From assembly GCA_902810705.1 (NCBI GenBank), contig CADDYU010000001.1:22541-86540 (forward strand): a stretch of 64,000 nt of DNA. The letters run 5' to 3'. Below the pieces are notes generated by a model. It searched no databases, was not told the origin of the DNA, and saw only the letters and a program-made list of their open reading frames with translations. The DNA is from Methylococcaceae bacterium (GTDB lineage: Bacteria; Pseudomonadota; Gammaproteobacteria; Methylococcales; Methylococcaceae). Made by a program: the position numbers and the translations under genes. Of this stretch, positions 39,132 to 49,972 are shown one piece after another. Within the stretch, counting starts at the first letter, position 1. Every line of letters begins with the position of its first letter.

Positions 39132-39599
39132 TTAGCGATGATAGGGATGATTCTGGAGGATGCTCCAGGCGCGATAGATCTGCTCGGCCACCACGATCCG
39201 CACGAGAGAATGGGGAAGCGTCAAGCGGGATAGGCTCCAAAGCTGGTTCGCCCGCATCCGGCAGGCTTCGGAGAGACCGTCGGCCCCTCCGATCACCAGG
39301 GACACGTGACGGCCATTTTCCAGCCAGTGGCCAAGATTTTCTGCAAGCTCCGAGGTACTCCAGGATTTACCACCCACTTCCAAGGCCACCACGTGATCGT
39401 TTCGGGACAGAGAAGCGAGAATACGCTCGCCCTCGTCTTCCCGGAGTCGAGCCAAATCCGCATTCTTGCCGCGTTTGGCTGGGGCAATTTCCCGGAGTAT
39501 TAATTCGCATTCCCTGGGCAGGCGTTTTGCGTACTCCTCATAGCCTTCCGCCACCCAGCCAGGCATGCGGGTGCCTACGGCCACGAGGTGGATTCGCAT
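39132..39599 (-). CDS. rlmH: 23S rRNA pseudouridine-1915 N3-methyltransferase RlmH
   Basis: A 155-residue SPOUT methyltransferase that methylates pseudouridine 1915 of 23S rRNA on assembled 70S ribosomes. The SAM-binding knot is visible in LVIGGADGLSEA and LPHSLVRIVVAEQIYRAW, and the conserved HPYHR terminus is complete. In many gammaproteobacteria rlmH follows rsfS; here nadA lies upstream instead, separated by 122 bases that hold a 9-bp inverted repeat. Confidence 0.96.
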   Translation of the reverse strand: MRIHLVAVGTRMPGWVAEGYEEYAKRLPRECELILREIAPAKRGKNADLARLREDEGERILASLSRNDHVVALEVGGKSWSTSELAENLGHWLENGRHVSLVIGGADGLSEACRMRANQLWSLSRLTLPHSLVRIVVAEQIYRAWSILQNHPYHR

Positions 39600-39667
39600 A
39601 TTGGGGTTCAGGCGAAAAAAGATTTGTGCTGGATTATAGCGGGAATGAAGGCCAAGGAATCCAGCCC

Positions 39668-39706
39668 GTCAGGGGAAAGCCTTGGAGAGAGGAATCATCC
39701 CCTGAC
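39668..39706. repeat. Inverted repeat between nadA and rlmH
   Basis: GTCAGGGGA (39668-39676) and TCCCCTGAC (39698-39706) are exact inverted repeats with a 21-base loop. A transcript from nadA towards rlmH would carry this hairpin. No T-run follows on the minus strand, so it is more likely an intercistronic hairpin than a terminator. Confidence 0.35.
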
Positions 39707-39721
39707 AAGGGCAGTTGAGGA

Positions 39722-40819
39722 TTAGGCCACTTGCAGCATGCGGTTCAAGGCGAGCCTTGCAAGGCGGGCGTCGCTCTCGGGCACCTTGATGCGGTTGACC
39801 ACCTGGCCTTCCGCCAAATTCTCCAGCACCCACAAGAGGTGCTGCGGATCAGTGCGGAACATGGTGGAACACATGCACACCGTCGGGGACATAAAATGGA
39901 TTTCCTTGCCTTCCGGCTTGACCTCCTGGGCCAAGCGGTTGACGAGATTGAGTTCCGTGCCCACCAGCCAGCGGGTATTGGGCTCGGCTTCGCGGATGGT
40001 CTTCAGGATGTACTCGGTCGAACCGATGTACTGGGCTTTCTGGCAAACCTCGAAGGAGCATTCGGGGTGGGCGATGACCCGCGTGTCGGGATGGCGCTCC
40101 AGGAAGCGGTCGATATGTTCGGGCCGGAACATCTGGTGCACCGAGCAGAAACCTTTCCAAAGGATGATCCTGGCCTTGCGGATTTGCTCCTTGGTCAGTC
40201 CGCCCAAAGGCTTCGTGAAATCCCAGGTGACCATTTCGTCCAAGGGAATATCCATGCGATAGCCCGTATTGCGGCCCAAGTGTTGGTCCGGGAAGAACAA
40301 CACCTTTTCCCGCTGGGCGAAGCTCCACTCCAGGATCTTGCGGGCGTTACTGGAGGTGCAGACGATCCCGTTGTGCTTACCGCAGAAGGCTTTGAGGTCG
40401 GCGGCGGAATTGATGTAGGTGACCGGCGTGACCGTCTGCTCGGGATCGAGCACCTGGGTCAGTTCCCGCCAACAGCGCTCCACGGCTTGTCGGTTGGCCA
40501 TATCGGCCATGGAACAGCCGGCGGCGAGATCGGGCAGGATCGACACCTGCTCCGGTCGCGACAAGATGTCCGCGACCTCGGCCATGAAATGCACACCGCA
40601 GAACACGATGTACTGGGCGTCGGACTTCGCGGCCTCGCGGGAAAGGCGCAGCGAATCGCCGGTAAAATCCGCATGGCGGAACACCTCGTCCCGCTGGTAA
40701 TGGTGGCCGAGAATCACGCAGCGGCTGCCGAGCTTGCGCTTCGCGGCAACAATGCGCTCCTCGCACTCGGTATCATCCAGTAGAGCGAAATCTTGTAAGG
40801 CAAGAGCGGGTGCGGACAT
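39722..40819 (-). CDS. nadA: Quinolinate synthase
   Basis: A 365-residue protein that condenses iminoaspartate with dihydroxyacetone phosphate to quinolinate in NAD synthesis. The three cysteines that hold the [4Fe-4S] cluster are in FCGVHFMAE, HPECSFEV and SPTVCMCSTM. ILGHHYQRDEV is the substrate-binding block. No nadB or nadC is adjacent in the window. The upstream gap towards glgA has AT-rich sequence but no clear promoter. Confidence 0.96.
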   Translation of the reverse strand: MSAPALALQDFALLDDTECEERIVAAKRKLGSRCVILGHHYQRDEVFRHADFTGDSLRLSREAAKSDAQYIVFCGVHFMAEVADILSRPEQVSILPDLAAGCSMADMANRQAVERCWRELTQVLDPEQTVTPVTYINSAADLKAFCGKHNGIVCTSSNARKILEWSFAQREKVLFFPDQHLGRNTGYRMDIPLDEMVTWDFTKPLGGLTKEQIRKARIILWKGFCSVHQMFRPEHIDRFLERHPDTRVIAHPECSFEVCQKAQYIGSTEYILKTIREAEPNTRWLVGTELNLVNRLAQEVKPEGKEIHFMSPTVCMCSTMFRTDPQHLLWVLENLAEGQVVNRIKVPESDARLARLALNRMLQVA

Positions 40820-40984
40820 AGGTTTTGAAGATGAAGATTAAGAACCAAACTTAATTATAATAACATAGTAAAAAGCTCTGGAATAACAAAACTCTTGTGA
40901 TTCAAGTGGCTAATCGCTGGGCTAAGGCGTCGAATAGCGCCCTCCTTTTTCCGCTCGTCCGTTTTCCCGAGCAAGCCAAAACGC

Positions 40985-42469
40985 CTAGCTGACCGCCGCT
41001 CTCCGGAGCAGGCTTTCGGCCTTGGCGCGGTCGTTCAGAGCCAAATCGTACAGGGTAAGATAATGCTGGGCGCTAAACTCCCAAGAGAAGTCCTTGCTCA
41101 TGCCAGCCTGCTGAATCTTGCGCCAGACCATGGGGTTTTGATAGAGAGCGAATCCGCGACCGATGGCCTGGTACAGGGCGTCCGCCGTGGCTTCGTCGAA
41201 AACGATGCCCGTCGCGGTACCGGCGCCGAGGTGAATCGGGTTCGCGTCCGCCACCGTATCCGCCAAGCCGCCCACTCGGCGCACCAACGGCACCGCGCCA
41301 TAACGTTGACTATACATCTGGTTGAGGCCGCAAGGCTCAAAGCGGGAAGGCATCAAAAATAGGTCAGTGCCAGCCTCGACCAGGTGGGCACTAGCCTCAT
41401 CATAACCCAACTTGATGGCGATGCGGTCCGGATAGAGCCTGGCCCACTGCCTCAGTGTTTGCTCATAGCGGGCTTCGCCGCTACCGAGGACAATCATTTG
41501 CAGGGGCATTCGCATGAGTTGCGGCAGTAGATCGATGATGAGATCAATGCCTTTTTGCTGAACCAACCGCCCCACCCAAGCCAAGACGAAGATAGTCTCG
41601 TCCTGGTTCAGTCGGAAGCTCTTTTGCAGCGCCAGCTTGTTGTATCGCCGGCTTGCGATCGACTGAACATCGTAATTTACCGGAATCAAGGGATCTGTGG
41701 CCGGATTCCAGGCGTTCGCATCGATGCCGTTTAGAATTCCGCTGAGCCGGGCGCGACGATGCTTCAAAAGCCCTTCGAGGCCGTAGCCGAATTCGGGGCT
41801 CTGGATTTCCTTCGCATACGTTGGGCTTACGGTGTTGATCCGGTCGGAAAAGACCAGGCCGCCTTTGATAAAGCTGAATTGACCGTAAAATTCCAACGCC
41901 TCGCTGGACCAGAATCGTGACGGAAGATGCAGCTTAAGAAAGCGTTCGTAAGGAAAAACGCCCTGGTAAGCCAAGTTGTGGATGGTGAAGACGGTGGCGG
42001 GCCGATTGGGCTCGTCGGCGAGCAGGGCAGGGGCCAGCCCCGTCTGCCAGTCGTTGCAATGGACGAGGTCTGGTTTCCAGCCGAGCCCGAGACGGTCCAT
42101 GGCGATTTCCACCGCCACGTGACTCAACAGCGAAAAGCGCTCCGGATTGTCCGGCCAGGGCTGGCCGTCCGGGCCGAGATAGGGATTGCCGGGCCGGTCG
42201 AAGTAGTCGTTATGGGTCAGCAGCCAAACCGGCACCGTCGATCCTGGAAGCGGGCCCTCCAGGATGGCGATTCCCCTGTCTTCCTGTAAAACCTTCACCG
42301 GTTTGAACTGGCCGGCGGCGATCGCCGAGGCGTAGCCCGGCATCAGAATGCGGACATCCTGACCAAGCGCGTGCAAGGCGGCGGGCAGGCTGCCAGAGAC
42401 ATCTGCCAAACCCCCGGTCTTGATAAGAGGATAGGCTTCGCTGGTGGCAAAAAGGACTTTTTTCATCAT
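40985..42469 (-). CDS. glgA: Glycogen synthase
   Basis: A 494-residue GT5 enzyme that extends alpha-1,4-glucan from ADP-glucose. The ADP-glucose-binding KTGGLADVSGSLP is at residues 17-29, and the C-terminal FEPCGLNQMYSQRYG motif is present. Two adjacent ATG codons (42469 and 42466) could start translation. It follows glgB by 122 bases on the same strand. Together with glgB and the divergent glgC it forms a complete GlgC-GlgA-GlgB route. Confidence 0.96.
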   Translation of the reverse strand: MMKKVLFATSEAYPLIKTGGLADVSGSLPAALHALGQDVRILMPGYASAIAAGQFKPVKVLQEDRGIAILEGPLPGSTVPVWLLTHNDYFDRPGNPYLGPDGQPWPDNPERFSLLSHVAVEIAMDRLGLGWKPDLVHCNDWQTGLAPALLADEPNRPATVFTIHNLAYQGVFPYERFLKLHLPSRFWSSEALEFYGQFSFIKGGLVFSDRINTVSPTYAKEIQSPEFGYGLEGLLKHRRARLSGILNGIDANAWNPATDPLIPVNYDVQSIASRRYNKLALQKSFRLNQDETIFVLAWVGRLVQQKGIDLIIDLLPQLMRMPLQMIVLGSGEARYEQTLRQWARLYPDRIAIKLGYDEASAHLVEAGTDLFLMPSRFEPCGLNQMYSQRYGAVPLVRRVGGLADTVADANPIHLGAGTATGIVFDEATADALYQAIGRGFALYQNPMVWRKIQQAGMSKDFSWEFSAQHYLTLYDLALNDRAKAESLLRRAAVS

Positions 42470-42591
42470 AGTTCTTTTGACTCAAGCGGCCCTCGAATTG
42501 CCGAGAAATTTTGAATATCTCCCCGTGTATAGCGCGAGGCGTGTCCCCTTCGCCAGAGGACGATTCAGCCCCTCTCTTGCCAGTGAGAGTT

Positions 42592-44871
42592 TTATTCCAC
42601 GGTTGAGTTTGGCTGTGAGTCGAGCGCTTCAGAAGATTCCGGGTTCTTCTCTTGAGCTCTCGGAGTCTCTCGGACTAGAACGATGCCTGCCAGAGGCGGC
42701 AGGGTAAGATTGATGGAATAAGACCGCCCCATCCAGGGTTTGGGATCCGCCTCGACTGTGCTATTGCCGACGTTGCTGCCGCCGTAATGGACTGAATCGG
42801 AATTAAAGACCTCGCGATACGTGCCCGGTTCTGGGATGCCGATGCAGTAATTGTGGCGGACTACCGGGGTAAAGTTGAAGACCGCTACGGCAAACTCACT
42901 CTTGCTGCGACGGAGAAAACTTAAGACCGATTGGGGGGCGTCGTGGCAGTCGATCCACTCGAAACCCCGGGGTTCGAAATCATATTTATGCAAAGACGGA
43001 ATGTCCGTATAGAGATGGTTGAGATCGCCTACCAGCTTTGCAGTGCCGCTATGGTAAGCGTATTGGAGCAGATGCCATTCTAAGGTCGTGGCGGCATTCC
43101 ATTCCTCGCCCTGGCCGAATTCGCAGCCCATGAACAGGAGTTTCTTGCCGGGATACGTGAACATGAAGGTATACAGGAGCCTCAGATTGGCGAAGCGCTG
43201 CCATTCGTCGCCCGGCATCTTGTACAACAAGGATTTCTTGCCGTGGACCACCTCGTCGTGAGAGAAGGGCAGGATGAAGTTCTCCGTGAAAGCGTACAGG
43301 AGACCGAAGGTCAGTTGGTCGTGATGGTAATGGCGGTGAATGGGATCCTTGCTGAAATAGAGCAACGTGTCGTGCATCCAGCCCATGTTCCACTTCATGG
43401 AGAAGCCAAGGCCTCCGGTCCAGGTTGGGCGGGTGACCTGCGGCCAAGCGGTGGATTCCTCGGCCATGATCAAAGTGCCGGGGAACTGCTGATGAGTGAC
43501 GGTATTCAGTTCCCGCAGGAAGGCGATCGCTTCCAGATTCTCGTTCCCTCCATATTTGTTGGGAATCCAGTCCCCGGCCTCGCGGGAGTAGTCGAGGTAA
43601 AGCATCGAGGCCACGGCATCGACGCGAAGCCCGTCGAGATGGAATTCCTCCAGCCAGAACAGCGCGCTGCCGATGAGGAAGTTGCGGACTTCGTTGCGGC
43701 CGAAGTTGTAGATCAGCGTGCCCCAGTCGCGGTGTTCGCCGAGTCGCGGGTCCTCGTGCTCGTATAGCGGAGTTCCGTCGAACCACGCGAGGCCGTGAGC
43801 ATCCTTTGGAAAGTGGGCGGGGACCCAGTCCAGGAACACGCCGACTCCATGGCGATGACAGTAATCGACGAACCAACGGAAATCGTCGGGCGTTCCGAAC
43901 CGGCTGGTGGGCGCAAAATAGCCGGTGGTCTGATAGCCCCAGGAGCCGTCGAAGGGGTGCTCGGTAATGGGTAGCAATTCGATGTGACTGAATCCGAGTT
44001 CCTTGACATGCGCCACCAGCTGCTCGGCCAGGTCGCGATAATTCAGGAAACCGCCGTCTTCGGCGAGCCGCCAGGAGCCCAGATGCACTTCGTACACAGA
44101 CAAGGGTTCGTGTAGCCAGTCCCGGCTCTTGCGGGCCTCGATCCAATCGCCGTCGGCCCATTGGAAGCTGTCTTCCGGCACGATGATGGCGGCATTGTTG
44201 GGGCGTAGTTCGAAGCGTTGACCGTAGGGATCGGTCTTCAGCAGGATGGTGCCTTTCTGCCGGTTACGGATTTCGAACTTGTAGACGGCGCCGGGGGGAA
44301 GATCGGGTATGAACAGCTCCCAGACGCCGCTGCTGCCGCGCACTCTCATGGGGTGGACGCGGCCATCCCAACGGTTGAAGTCGCCCACCACGCTCACCCG
44401 TTCGGCATTGGGCGCCCAAGTGGCGAAAAGGGTGCCGCTGATACCGTCCGCAGTATGTGGATGGGCGCCGAGAATGCGGTAGATGTGCCAGTGCTTGCCT
44501 TCGCCGAATAGGTAAAGATCGAAGTCGGCCAGCTGCGGCGGGAAGGTATAGGGATCAACATGACTGCCTTGCCGGCCGGATTTGCTTTGCCAGTACAGCC
44601 GGTGATGGCGGGGAATCTTGGCGGCTTTTTCCACGACGCACTCGAACAGATCGGTACCCGGGATTCTCGAGAGTTGCGGGCCATCCTCGCCAATCTGCAC
44701 GCTTTCCGCGTCCGGCAGCAGCGCCCGGAACACCTCGCCGCCAGCGCTCGGATGGCGTCCCAGCACGGCAAAGGGATCGTGATGGCGAGCCTCTACGATG
44801 CGCTGGAGGTCGGGGTCCAATACCGATCTGATGTCATTGCCGGAAGCGGCGGTCGCGTCGATCGAGTTCAC
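42592..44871 (-). CDS. glgB: 1,4-alpha-glucan branching enzyme
   Basis: A 759-residue GH13 enzyme that introduces alpha-1,6 branches in glycogen. The domain order is typical of the long form: an N-terminal CBM48 pair (about residues 1-220), then the catalytic barrel with [20 protein letters not shown] (nucleophile Asp), a MAEESTAWP acid/base region and [12 protein letters not shown]-terminal beta domain follows. The start is GTG 44871 with GAGG about 12 bases upstream. It is divergent from glgC, 113 bases away. Confidence 0.96.
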   Translation of the reverse strand: MNSIDATAASGNDIRSVLDPDLQRIVEARHHDPFAVLGRHPSAGGEVFRALLPDAESVQIGEDGPQLSRIPGTDLFECVVEKAAKIPRHHRLYWQSKSGRQGSHVDPYTFPPQLADFDLYLFGEGKHWHIYRILGAHPHTADGISGTLFATWAPNAERVSVVGDFNRWDGRVHPMRVRGSSGVWELFIPDLPPGAVYKFEIRNRQKGTILLKTDPYGQRFELRPNNAAIIVPEDSFQWADGDWIEARKSRDWLHEPLSVYEVHLGSWRLAEDGGFLNYRDLAEQLVAHVKELGFSHIELLPITEHPFDGSWGYQTTGYFAPTSRFGTPDDFRWFVDYCHRHGVGVFLDWVPAHFPKDAHGLAWFDGTPLYEHEDPRLGEHRDWGTLIYNFGRNEVRNFLIGSALFWLEEFHLDGLRVDAVASMLYLDYSREAGDWIPNKYGGNENLEAIAFLRELNTVTHQQFPGTLIMAEESTAWPQVTRPTWTGGLGFSMKWNMGWMHDTLLYFSKDPIHRHYHHDQLTFGLLYAFTENFILPFSHDEVVHGKKSLLYKMPGDEWQRFANLRLLYTFMFTYPGKKLLFMGCEFGQGEEWNAATTLEWHLLQYAYHSGTAKLVGDLNHLYTDIPSLHKYDFEPRGFEWIDCHDAPQSVLSFLRRSKSEFAVAVFNFTPVVRHNYCIGIPEPGTYREVFNSDSVHYGGSNVGNSTVEADPKPWMGRSYSINLTLPPLAGIVLVRETPRAQEKNPESSEALDSQPNSTVE

Positions 44872-44950
44872 TTTATTCAGCCTCTGATAGTAGAATGTTG
44901 TATCGGCGGATACCCGAACGCCGGGGCTAATGTTAACAAATTTGTGTCCC

Positions 44951-44977
44951 GGATGTAGGCTACAGCATCCAAGGAGA
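44951..44977 (+). promoter_or_regulatory. Leader hairpin abutting the glgC ribosome site
   Basis: GGATG (44951-44955) pairs with CATCC (44966-44970) around a 10-base loop, and AAGGAGA (44971-44977) follows at once, eight bases before the glgC start. The two GGA triplets next to a ribosome site resemble the kind of leader that CsrA binds in Escherichia coli glgC. Stem strength is modest and CsrA binding is only inferred. Confidence 0.35.
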
Positions 44978-44984
44978 TTTTCTC

Positions 44985-46256
44985 ATGCCAGAGTCGATGC
45001 ATCATTCCCGCTTCGTAAGCCGCCTTACCCGTCATACCTTGGCGCTGATTCTAGCGGGCGGCCGGGGCACCCGTCTGCATAAAATGACCGAATGGCGGGC
45101 TAAGCCCGCCGTGCCTTTCGGCGGAAAATTCCGCATCATCGATTTTCCCCTCTCCAACTGCATCAATTCCGGCATTCGGCAGATTGGCGTATTGACTCAA
45201 TACAAGGCCGACTCGTTGATTCGGCACATTCAGCAAGGTTGGGGGTTTCTGCGCGCGGAATTAGGTGAATTCGTGGACATCATGCCGGCCCAGCAGCGCC
45301 TGGAGGAATCCTGGTATTCCGGCACCGCCGATGCGGTCTATCAGAATCTCGACATCCTGCGCCAACGGGATCCGGAATACATCTTGATCTTGGCCGGCGA
45401 CCACGTCTATAAGATGGATTACGGGCTGATGATTGCCTATCACGTCGAAAACAAGGCCGACCTGACGGTAGGCTGTATGGAGGTTCCTCGGCAGGAGGCG
45501 ACAGCCTTTGGAGTCATGCATATCCACGAAGATAAGCGGATTTTCGATTTCGTTGAAAAGCCTGAAGATCCACCGCCAATGCCCAACCAGCCCGATCGGG
45601 CCTTGGCTTCAATGGGTATTTACGTGTTCAATACCGCTTTCTTATTCGAACAACTCATCCGAGACGCCGACACACCTGGCTCCAGCCATGATTTCGGGAA
45701 GAACATCATCCCCGCAGCAATCAGTAAATACCGGGTCTTCGCCTATCCTTTCCGGGATTCGCAAAGTGGTGTTCAAGCTTATTGGCGCGACGTCGGCACC
45801 GTGGATGCCTATTGGGCCTCCAACATGGAATTGATCGGCGTCGATCCCGAACTCAATCTTTATGATCGGAATTGGCCTATCTGGACCTATCAACCCCAAA
45901 CGCCACCTGCGAAATTCATCTTCGATGACGAGGACCGGCGTGGGAGAGCGGTGGACTCGATGGTCTCGGGCGGCTGCATCATCTCGGGCTCCGAAGTGCG
46001 CCACTCGCTGTTGTTCAGCAACGTCAGGGTGAATTCATACTCGACGGTAAAAGACTCGGTGCTTCTCCCGGAAGTGAATGTCGGCCGCCATTGTCGCATC
46101 ACCAGGGCGATCATTGACCGGGGCTGTCAGATACCGCCCAACACCGTGATCGGCGAAAATCTGGAAGAGGACCGCAAGCGTTTTTATGTCAGTCCCGGCG
46201 GAGTTGTGCTGGTGACCCCAGAGGATTTAGGACAAAAGCTCCATTTCGCCCGTTGA
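44985..46256 (+). CDS. glgC: Glucose-1-phosphate adenylyltransferase
   Basis: A 423-residue enzyme that makes ADP-glucose from glucose-1-phosphate and ATP, the committed step of glycogen synthesis. [21 protein letters not shown] is the nucleotide-binding block, VEKPEDPP the substrate-site region, and a C-terminal left-handed helix of hexapeptide repeats (about residues 305-400) forms the allosteric domain. ATG 44985 has a strong AAGGAGA site. It is divergent from glgB. Confidence 0.96.
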   Translation: MPESMHHSRFVSRLTRHTLALILAGGRGTRLHKMTEWRAKPAVPFGGKFRIIDFPLSNCINSGIRQIGVLTQYKADSLIRHIQQGWGFLRAELGEFVDIMPAQQRLEESWYSGTADAVYQNLDILRQRDPEYILILAGDHVYKMDYGLMIAYHVENKADLTVGCMEVPRQEATAFGVMHIHEDKRIFDFVEKPEDPPPMPNQPDRALASMGIYVFNTAFLFEQLIRDADTPGSSHDFGKNIIPAAISKYRVFAYPFRDSQSGVQAYWRDVGTVDAYWASNMELIGVDPELNLYDRNWPIWTYQPQTPPAKFIFDDEDRRGRAVDSMVSGGCIISGSEVRHSLLFSNVRVNSYSTVKDSVLLPEVNVGRHCRITRAIIDRGCQIPPNTVIGENLEEDRKRFYVSPGGVVLVTPEDLGQKLHFAR

Positions 46257-46706
46257 CATAAGGTTTGTTTCTGAATGCTGGCTCGCCTTTACGGCCCTAT
46301 AGAGCGGAGCGGACTTACGGTGGGCGCCGGCTTCCTCCAATGCCGAGAAGATAAAATTTAGCGATCCGTCTTAAGGGACTGTCTTTTCTGAGTGTATGGG
46401 AAACTGACATATATGGACGTCCATGGAGACTCCTATACTCTTCATCCTGGCCGATTTTCTAAAAGGCTCATCGTGGCCGGCGGCTCCTGATGGCCGTGGC
46501 ACTCGGCAAAACCTTGAACTTGTCAGGCTTGCCAGGGCAACTGAGCTATCGCCGCGTCGAACTGTTTAACCCTAGCCTTCGCCTTGGCAGCCTGAATTTG
46601 AAGCGGATGGCCGAGGACACCCACGCCCGCCGGCCGCATTCTCGCGGGAAATGGGTTTGGCTCATGTAAATCGATAGCGCATCATCCATCTTCTGCCAGG
46701 TGAGCA
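46257..46706. other. 450-base intergenic region between glgC and malQ
   Basis: No recognised gene. The longest plus-strand frame is a 59-codon ATG frame at 46490-46669 (MAVALGKTLNLSGLPGQ..., ending KWVWLM) that matches no family known to me and lacks a clear ribosome site. The upstream half is AT-richer (TAAAATTTAG, TATATGGA) and could hold a promoter for malQ, but no good -35/-10 pair stands out. Confidence 0.45.
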
Positions 46707-48209
46707 GTGACCTCAGCCCATAGCGTTCTGGACCGGCGCAGAGCCGGTATTCTTTTGCATATTACCTCCCTGCCGGGTAGTTCGGACAATGGTGATCTCG
46801 GACGGGACGCTTACCGCTTCGTGGATTTCCTCGCCAGCTGCGGAATCAGTGTTTGGCAGACCCTGCCGATTAACCCCACCCATTCTGATGGATCACCCTA
46901 TCAATGCCTGTCGGCTCACGCTGGCAATCCGTTGCTAATAAATCTTGACTGGCTGTCCGACCGAGGCTGGCTTCGGGATGCCACTGAGATCGGAGATAAA
47001 GAAAAACCGCCGACAAGTCGGCGATCCTGCTGCTTGCGGGCGGCGTTCGAATCATTCAAGCAAAATCCCGAGGACGATTACTGGCCGGCCTATGGGGAGT
47101 TCGTCGAGCGCAACAACGGCTGGCTGTCCGATTTCGCGCTGTTTACCGCTCTCAGGGAGGAGTTCGATTATAAGCCGTGGCAGGAGTGGTCTGTGCCGCT
47201 TCGCGAGCGTCAGCCGGCTGCGCTCGAGGCTGCGCGTCTTCGGCTTGCCGAGGATATTGCCCGCGTGAAATTCGAGCAGTTTGTCTTTTTCCAGCAGTGG
47301 AAGGAAGTGCGCGATTATGCCAGACAGCGGGGAATCTTACTGTTTGGGGACATCCCTATTTTTGTCGCGAGCGACAGCGCTGATGTGTGGGCACAGCGGA
47401 ATTATTTCGATTTGCGGGAAGACGGTTACGCCCGGGTGGTTGCCGGAGTTCCGCCGGATTACTTTTCGGTCACGGGACAACGATGGGGAAATCCCCATTA
47501 CAACTGGGCGCGAATGGAAGAAGATGGCTTCAGTTGGTGGCTCGAACGGTTCCGCAGCCAATTGGCGCTTTACGATTGGGTACGCATCGATCATTTCCGA
47601 GGATTGGAGTCTTACTGGGAGATACCGGCCGAACTGCAGACGGCCGTGCATGGCCAATGGATTAAGGCGCCCGGAGAGGCATTGCTGCAAACCACTTATT
47701 CGACATTGAATGGATCTGGCCTGCCTTTAGTTGCGGAGAACCTGGGCACCATTACGCCGGAAGTCGAAGCCTTGCGACGTCAATTCGATATCCCAGGCAT
47801 GCTGATACTCCAGTTCGCCTTTGAAGGCGGGGCCGGGAACCCGTATCTGCCTCACAATCATACGGCCAACAATGTCGTTTACACGGGAACTCACGATAAC
47901 GACACGACTCTTGCGTGGTATGAGGATTTGACCGAGGAGCAGCAGAATTACGTCTATCGCTATCTTGGTAAGCCGGAAATGCAAATGCCCTGGGCACTTG
48001 TTCAGAGTGCCCTAGCTTCAGTCGCAAGGCTGGCCGTACTGCCCATGCAAGACGTTCTGGGGCTGGGTAAGGGGCATCGAATGAACGCGCCGGGAACCTT
48101 GCTGGAAAGCAATTGGCGTTGGCGTTTCAGCTGGGATCAACTGAATGATAGAAAGATCTCCGAACTCTCCGAGATGATCCGCCTCTACGGGCGGCATCCT
48201 GAAAGCTGA
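46707..48209 (+). CDS. malQ: 4-alpha-glucanotransferase (amylomaltase)
   Basis: A 500-residue GH77 disproportionating enzyme that transfers alpha-1,4-glucan segments between maltodextrins. The N-terminal RRAGILLHITSLPGSSDNGDLG is diagnostic, DWVRIDHFRGLESYWEIP holds the catalytic nucleophile Asp, AENLGTITPEV the acid/base Glu, and TGTHDNDTTLAWY the third acid. The start is GTG 46707, with CCAGGTGAG upstream. It lies downstream of glgC and probably recycles glycogen-derived maltodextrins. The next gene is recA after 171 bases. Confidence 0.95.
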   Translation: MTSAHSVLDRRRAGILLHITSLPGSSDNGDLGRDAYRFVDFLASCGISVWQTLPINPTHSDGSPYQCLSAHAGNPLLINLDWLSDRGWLRDATEIGDKEKPPTSRRSCCLRAAFESFKQNPEDDYWPAYGEFVERNNGWLSDFALFTALREEFDYKPWQEWSVPLRERQPAALEAARLRLAEDIARVKFEQFVFFQQWKEVRDYARQRGILLFGDIPIFVASDSADVWAQRNYFDLREDGYARVVAGVPPDYFSVTGQRWGNPHYNWARMEEDGFSWWLERFRSQLALYDWVRIDHFRGLESYWEIPAELQTAVHGQWIKAPGEALLQTTYSTLNGSGLPLVAENLGTITPEVEALRRQFDIPGMLILQFAFEGGAGNPYLPHNHTANNVVYTGTHDNDTTLAWYEDLTEEQQNYVYRYLGKPEMQMPWALVQSALASVARLAVLPMQDVLGLGKGHRMNAPGTLLESNWRWRFSWDQLNDRKISELSEMIRLYGRHPES

Positions 48210-48380
48210 AAGCCTTGCGGGAGCCCTCACGCTTGATTTTTTCTCGTCCCTTCCCGCGGTAACCCGAGGCGCATGGATAGGCGGCGTGAGGCTAAGCGGA
48301 AAGGCTCCAAGGCTATGCCCGAAGATGACTCTATGAGATAATTAGCAGTCATTTACAACGATTTAATCGGACCCACTCGG

Positions 48381-49424
48381 ATGGACGAAAACAAGCGGAA
48401 GGCGCTGGGCGCAGCGCTTTCTCAGATTGAAAAGCAGTTCGGCAAGGGCTCGGTCATGCGGCTTGGCGATGTCGCAACCGTCCGCGACATCGAGGTCATC
48501 CCTACCGGGTCGCTGGCCCTGGATATCGCCTTGGGTTGCGGCGGACTGCCACGCGGCCGCATCGTCGAGATTTACGGGCCGGAATCTTCCGGCAAAACCA
48601 CTCTCACCCTGGAGGTGATCGCTCAGGTACAGAAACTCGGTGGAGTGGCCGCCTTCATCGACGCCGAACATGCACTTGACCCCACCTACGCCGAGAAAAT
48701 CGGCGTCAATCTAGAGGATCTCCTGGTTTCGCAGCCGGATACCGGTGAGCAGGCGCTGGAAATTGCCGATATGCTGGTGCGTTCCGGCGGCGTGGACGTG
48801 GTGGTGATCGACTCGGTCGCGGCGCTGACACCGAAGGCGGAAATCGAAGGCGAAATGGGCGATTCCCACGTGGGACTGCAGGCGCGCCTCATGTCTCAGG
48901 CCCTGCGCAAGCTGACCGCCAATATCAAGCGCTCGAACACCCTGGTTATTTTCATCAACCAGATCCGCATGAAAATCGGGGTCATGTTCGGCAGCCCCGA
49001 AACTACCACCGGCGGCAACGCCTTGAAGTTCTATGCGTCGGTCCGGCTCGATATCCGGCGGCTTGGCGCCATTAAGAATGGCGATGAAGTAATCGGCAAC
49101 GAAACCCGGGTCAAGGTAGTCAAGAATAAAGTGGCTCCGCCTTTCCGGAATGCCGATTTTGAAATTCTTTACGGCGAAGGCGTGTCTCACGAAGGTGAGC
49201 TAGTGGATCTCGGAGTGAACTACGACATCGTGCAAAAGTCCGGCTCCTGGTACAGCTACAACGGTGAACGCATCGGCCAGGGCAAGGATAATGTTCGAAA
49301 TCTCCTGAAGGAGCGTCCCGATCTTGCCGATGCCATTGAGGCCAAGGTGCGCGAAAAAGCCTTCGCCGGATCGACAGCTCGTAACGCTTCGGCGCCTGAT
49401 GTAGCCGAAGAGGCTGGATTCTAA
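48381..49424 (+). CDS. recA: Recombinase RecA
   Basis: A 347-residue strand-exchange protein. Walker A is GPESSGKTT, the DNA-binding loops L1 and L2 lie around [16 protein letters not shown] and [23 protein letters not shown], and the terminus is acidic (DVAEEAGF). It promotes homologous recombination and LexA cleavage. I could not find a convincing LexA box in the 171 bases upstream. recX follows after 18 bases. Confidence 0.98.
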   Translation: MDENKRKALGAALSQIEKQFGKGSVMRLGDVATVRDIEVIPTGSLALDIALGCGGLPRGRIVEIYGPESSGKTTLTLEVIAQVQKLGGVAAFIDAEHALDPTYAEKIGVNLEDLLVSQPDTGEQALEIADMLVRSGGVDVVVIDSVAALTPKAEIEGEMGDSHVGLQARLMSQALRKLTANIKRSNTLVIFINQIRMKIGVMFGSPETTTGGNALKFYASVRLDIRRLGAIKNGDEVIGNETRVKVVKNKVAPPFRNADFEILYGEGVSHEGELVDLGVNYDIVQKSGSWYSYNGERIGQGKDNVRNLLKERPDLADAIEAKVREKAFAGSTARNASAPDVAEEAGF

Positions 49425-49442
49425 GCAAATTTCCGAGCAGCC

Positions 49443-49943
49443 GTGAAGCAACCGCCGCAAGCCAAGGACGGCGCAGCAGGTTTATCGACAGTCTCCGAAA
49501 CGAGGCAGGCGGTGGAGACCGCTTGCCTCCGTTATCTTTCCCGGCGGGAATACGGGCGCGACGAATTGCGGCACAAACTGCTGGCAAAAGGGTTTCCAGA
49601 AAGTCTGATCGATGGCGTTCTTGCGGATCTGGGCCGCGAGGGCCTGCAAAGCGACGCTCGATTCGCGGAAAGCTTTACCCGCAGCCGGACGGCAAAGGGT
49701 TATGGGGTTTACCGCATCAGACAGGAGCTGCGCCGCCGTGGGATCGAGAGCGAAGATGAGCCGGATTTAAAGGAGATCGACTGGGATAGCCTGGTCGAAA
49801 AAGTCTATGTCAAGAAATTTGGGAATACGCTTCCAACCTCGTTGCCTGAGCGGGCGGCGCGGGAGCGCTTCCTCATTCAGCGCGGGTTCGGCCGGGACCA
49901 AATTCGCCGCTTGTTCCGCCGCCTAAGGCAAGGCGGCGAATAA
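49443..49943 (+). CDS. recX: Recombination regulator RecX
   Basis: A 166-residue helical protein that caps RecA filaments and limits their growth. The three tandem three-helix repeats of the family are seen: CLRYLSRREYGRDELRHKL, then DLGREGLQSDARFAESF and [20 protein letters not shown], ending with FLIQRGFGRDQIRRLF. The start is GTG 49443, 18 bases after recA, and co-transcription is usual. The N-terminal 20 residues are not conserved. Confidence 0.92.
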   Translation: MKQPPQAKDGAAGLSTVSETRQAVETACLRYLSRREYGRDELRHKLLAKGFPESLIDGVLADLGREGLQSDARFAESFTRSRTAKGYGVYRIRQELRRRGIESEDEPDLKEIDWDSLVEKVYVKKFGNTLPTSLPERAARERFLIQRGFGRDQIRRLFRRLRQGGE

Positions 49944-49972
49944 CCTAGGAAACATTCATTCACGGCAATGCT

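Noticed and set aside
39731..40783. 350-residue plus-strand frame opposite nadA
   Set aside because: nadA on the other strand has all its iron-sulfur cysteines; this frame has no domain.
46490..46669. 59-codon frame between glgC and malQ
   Set aside because: No ribosome site or recognisable motif; mentioned only in the intergenic entry.
48210..48380. LexA (SOS) box upstream of recA
   Set aside because: The region was read for a CTG-N10-CAG-like palindrome and none was convincing.
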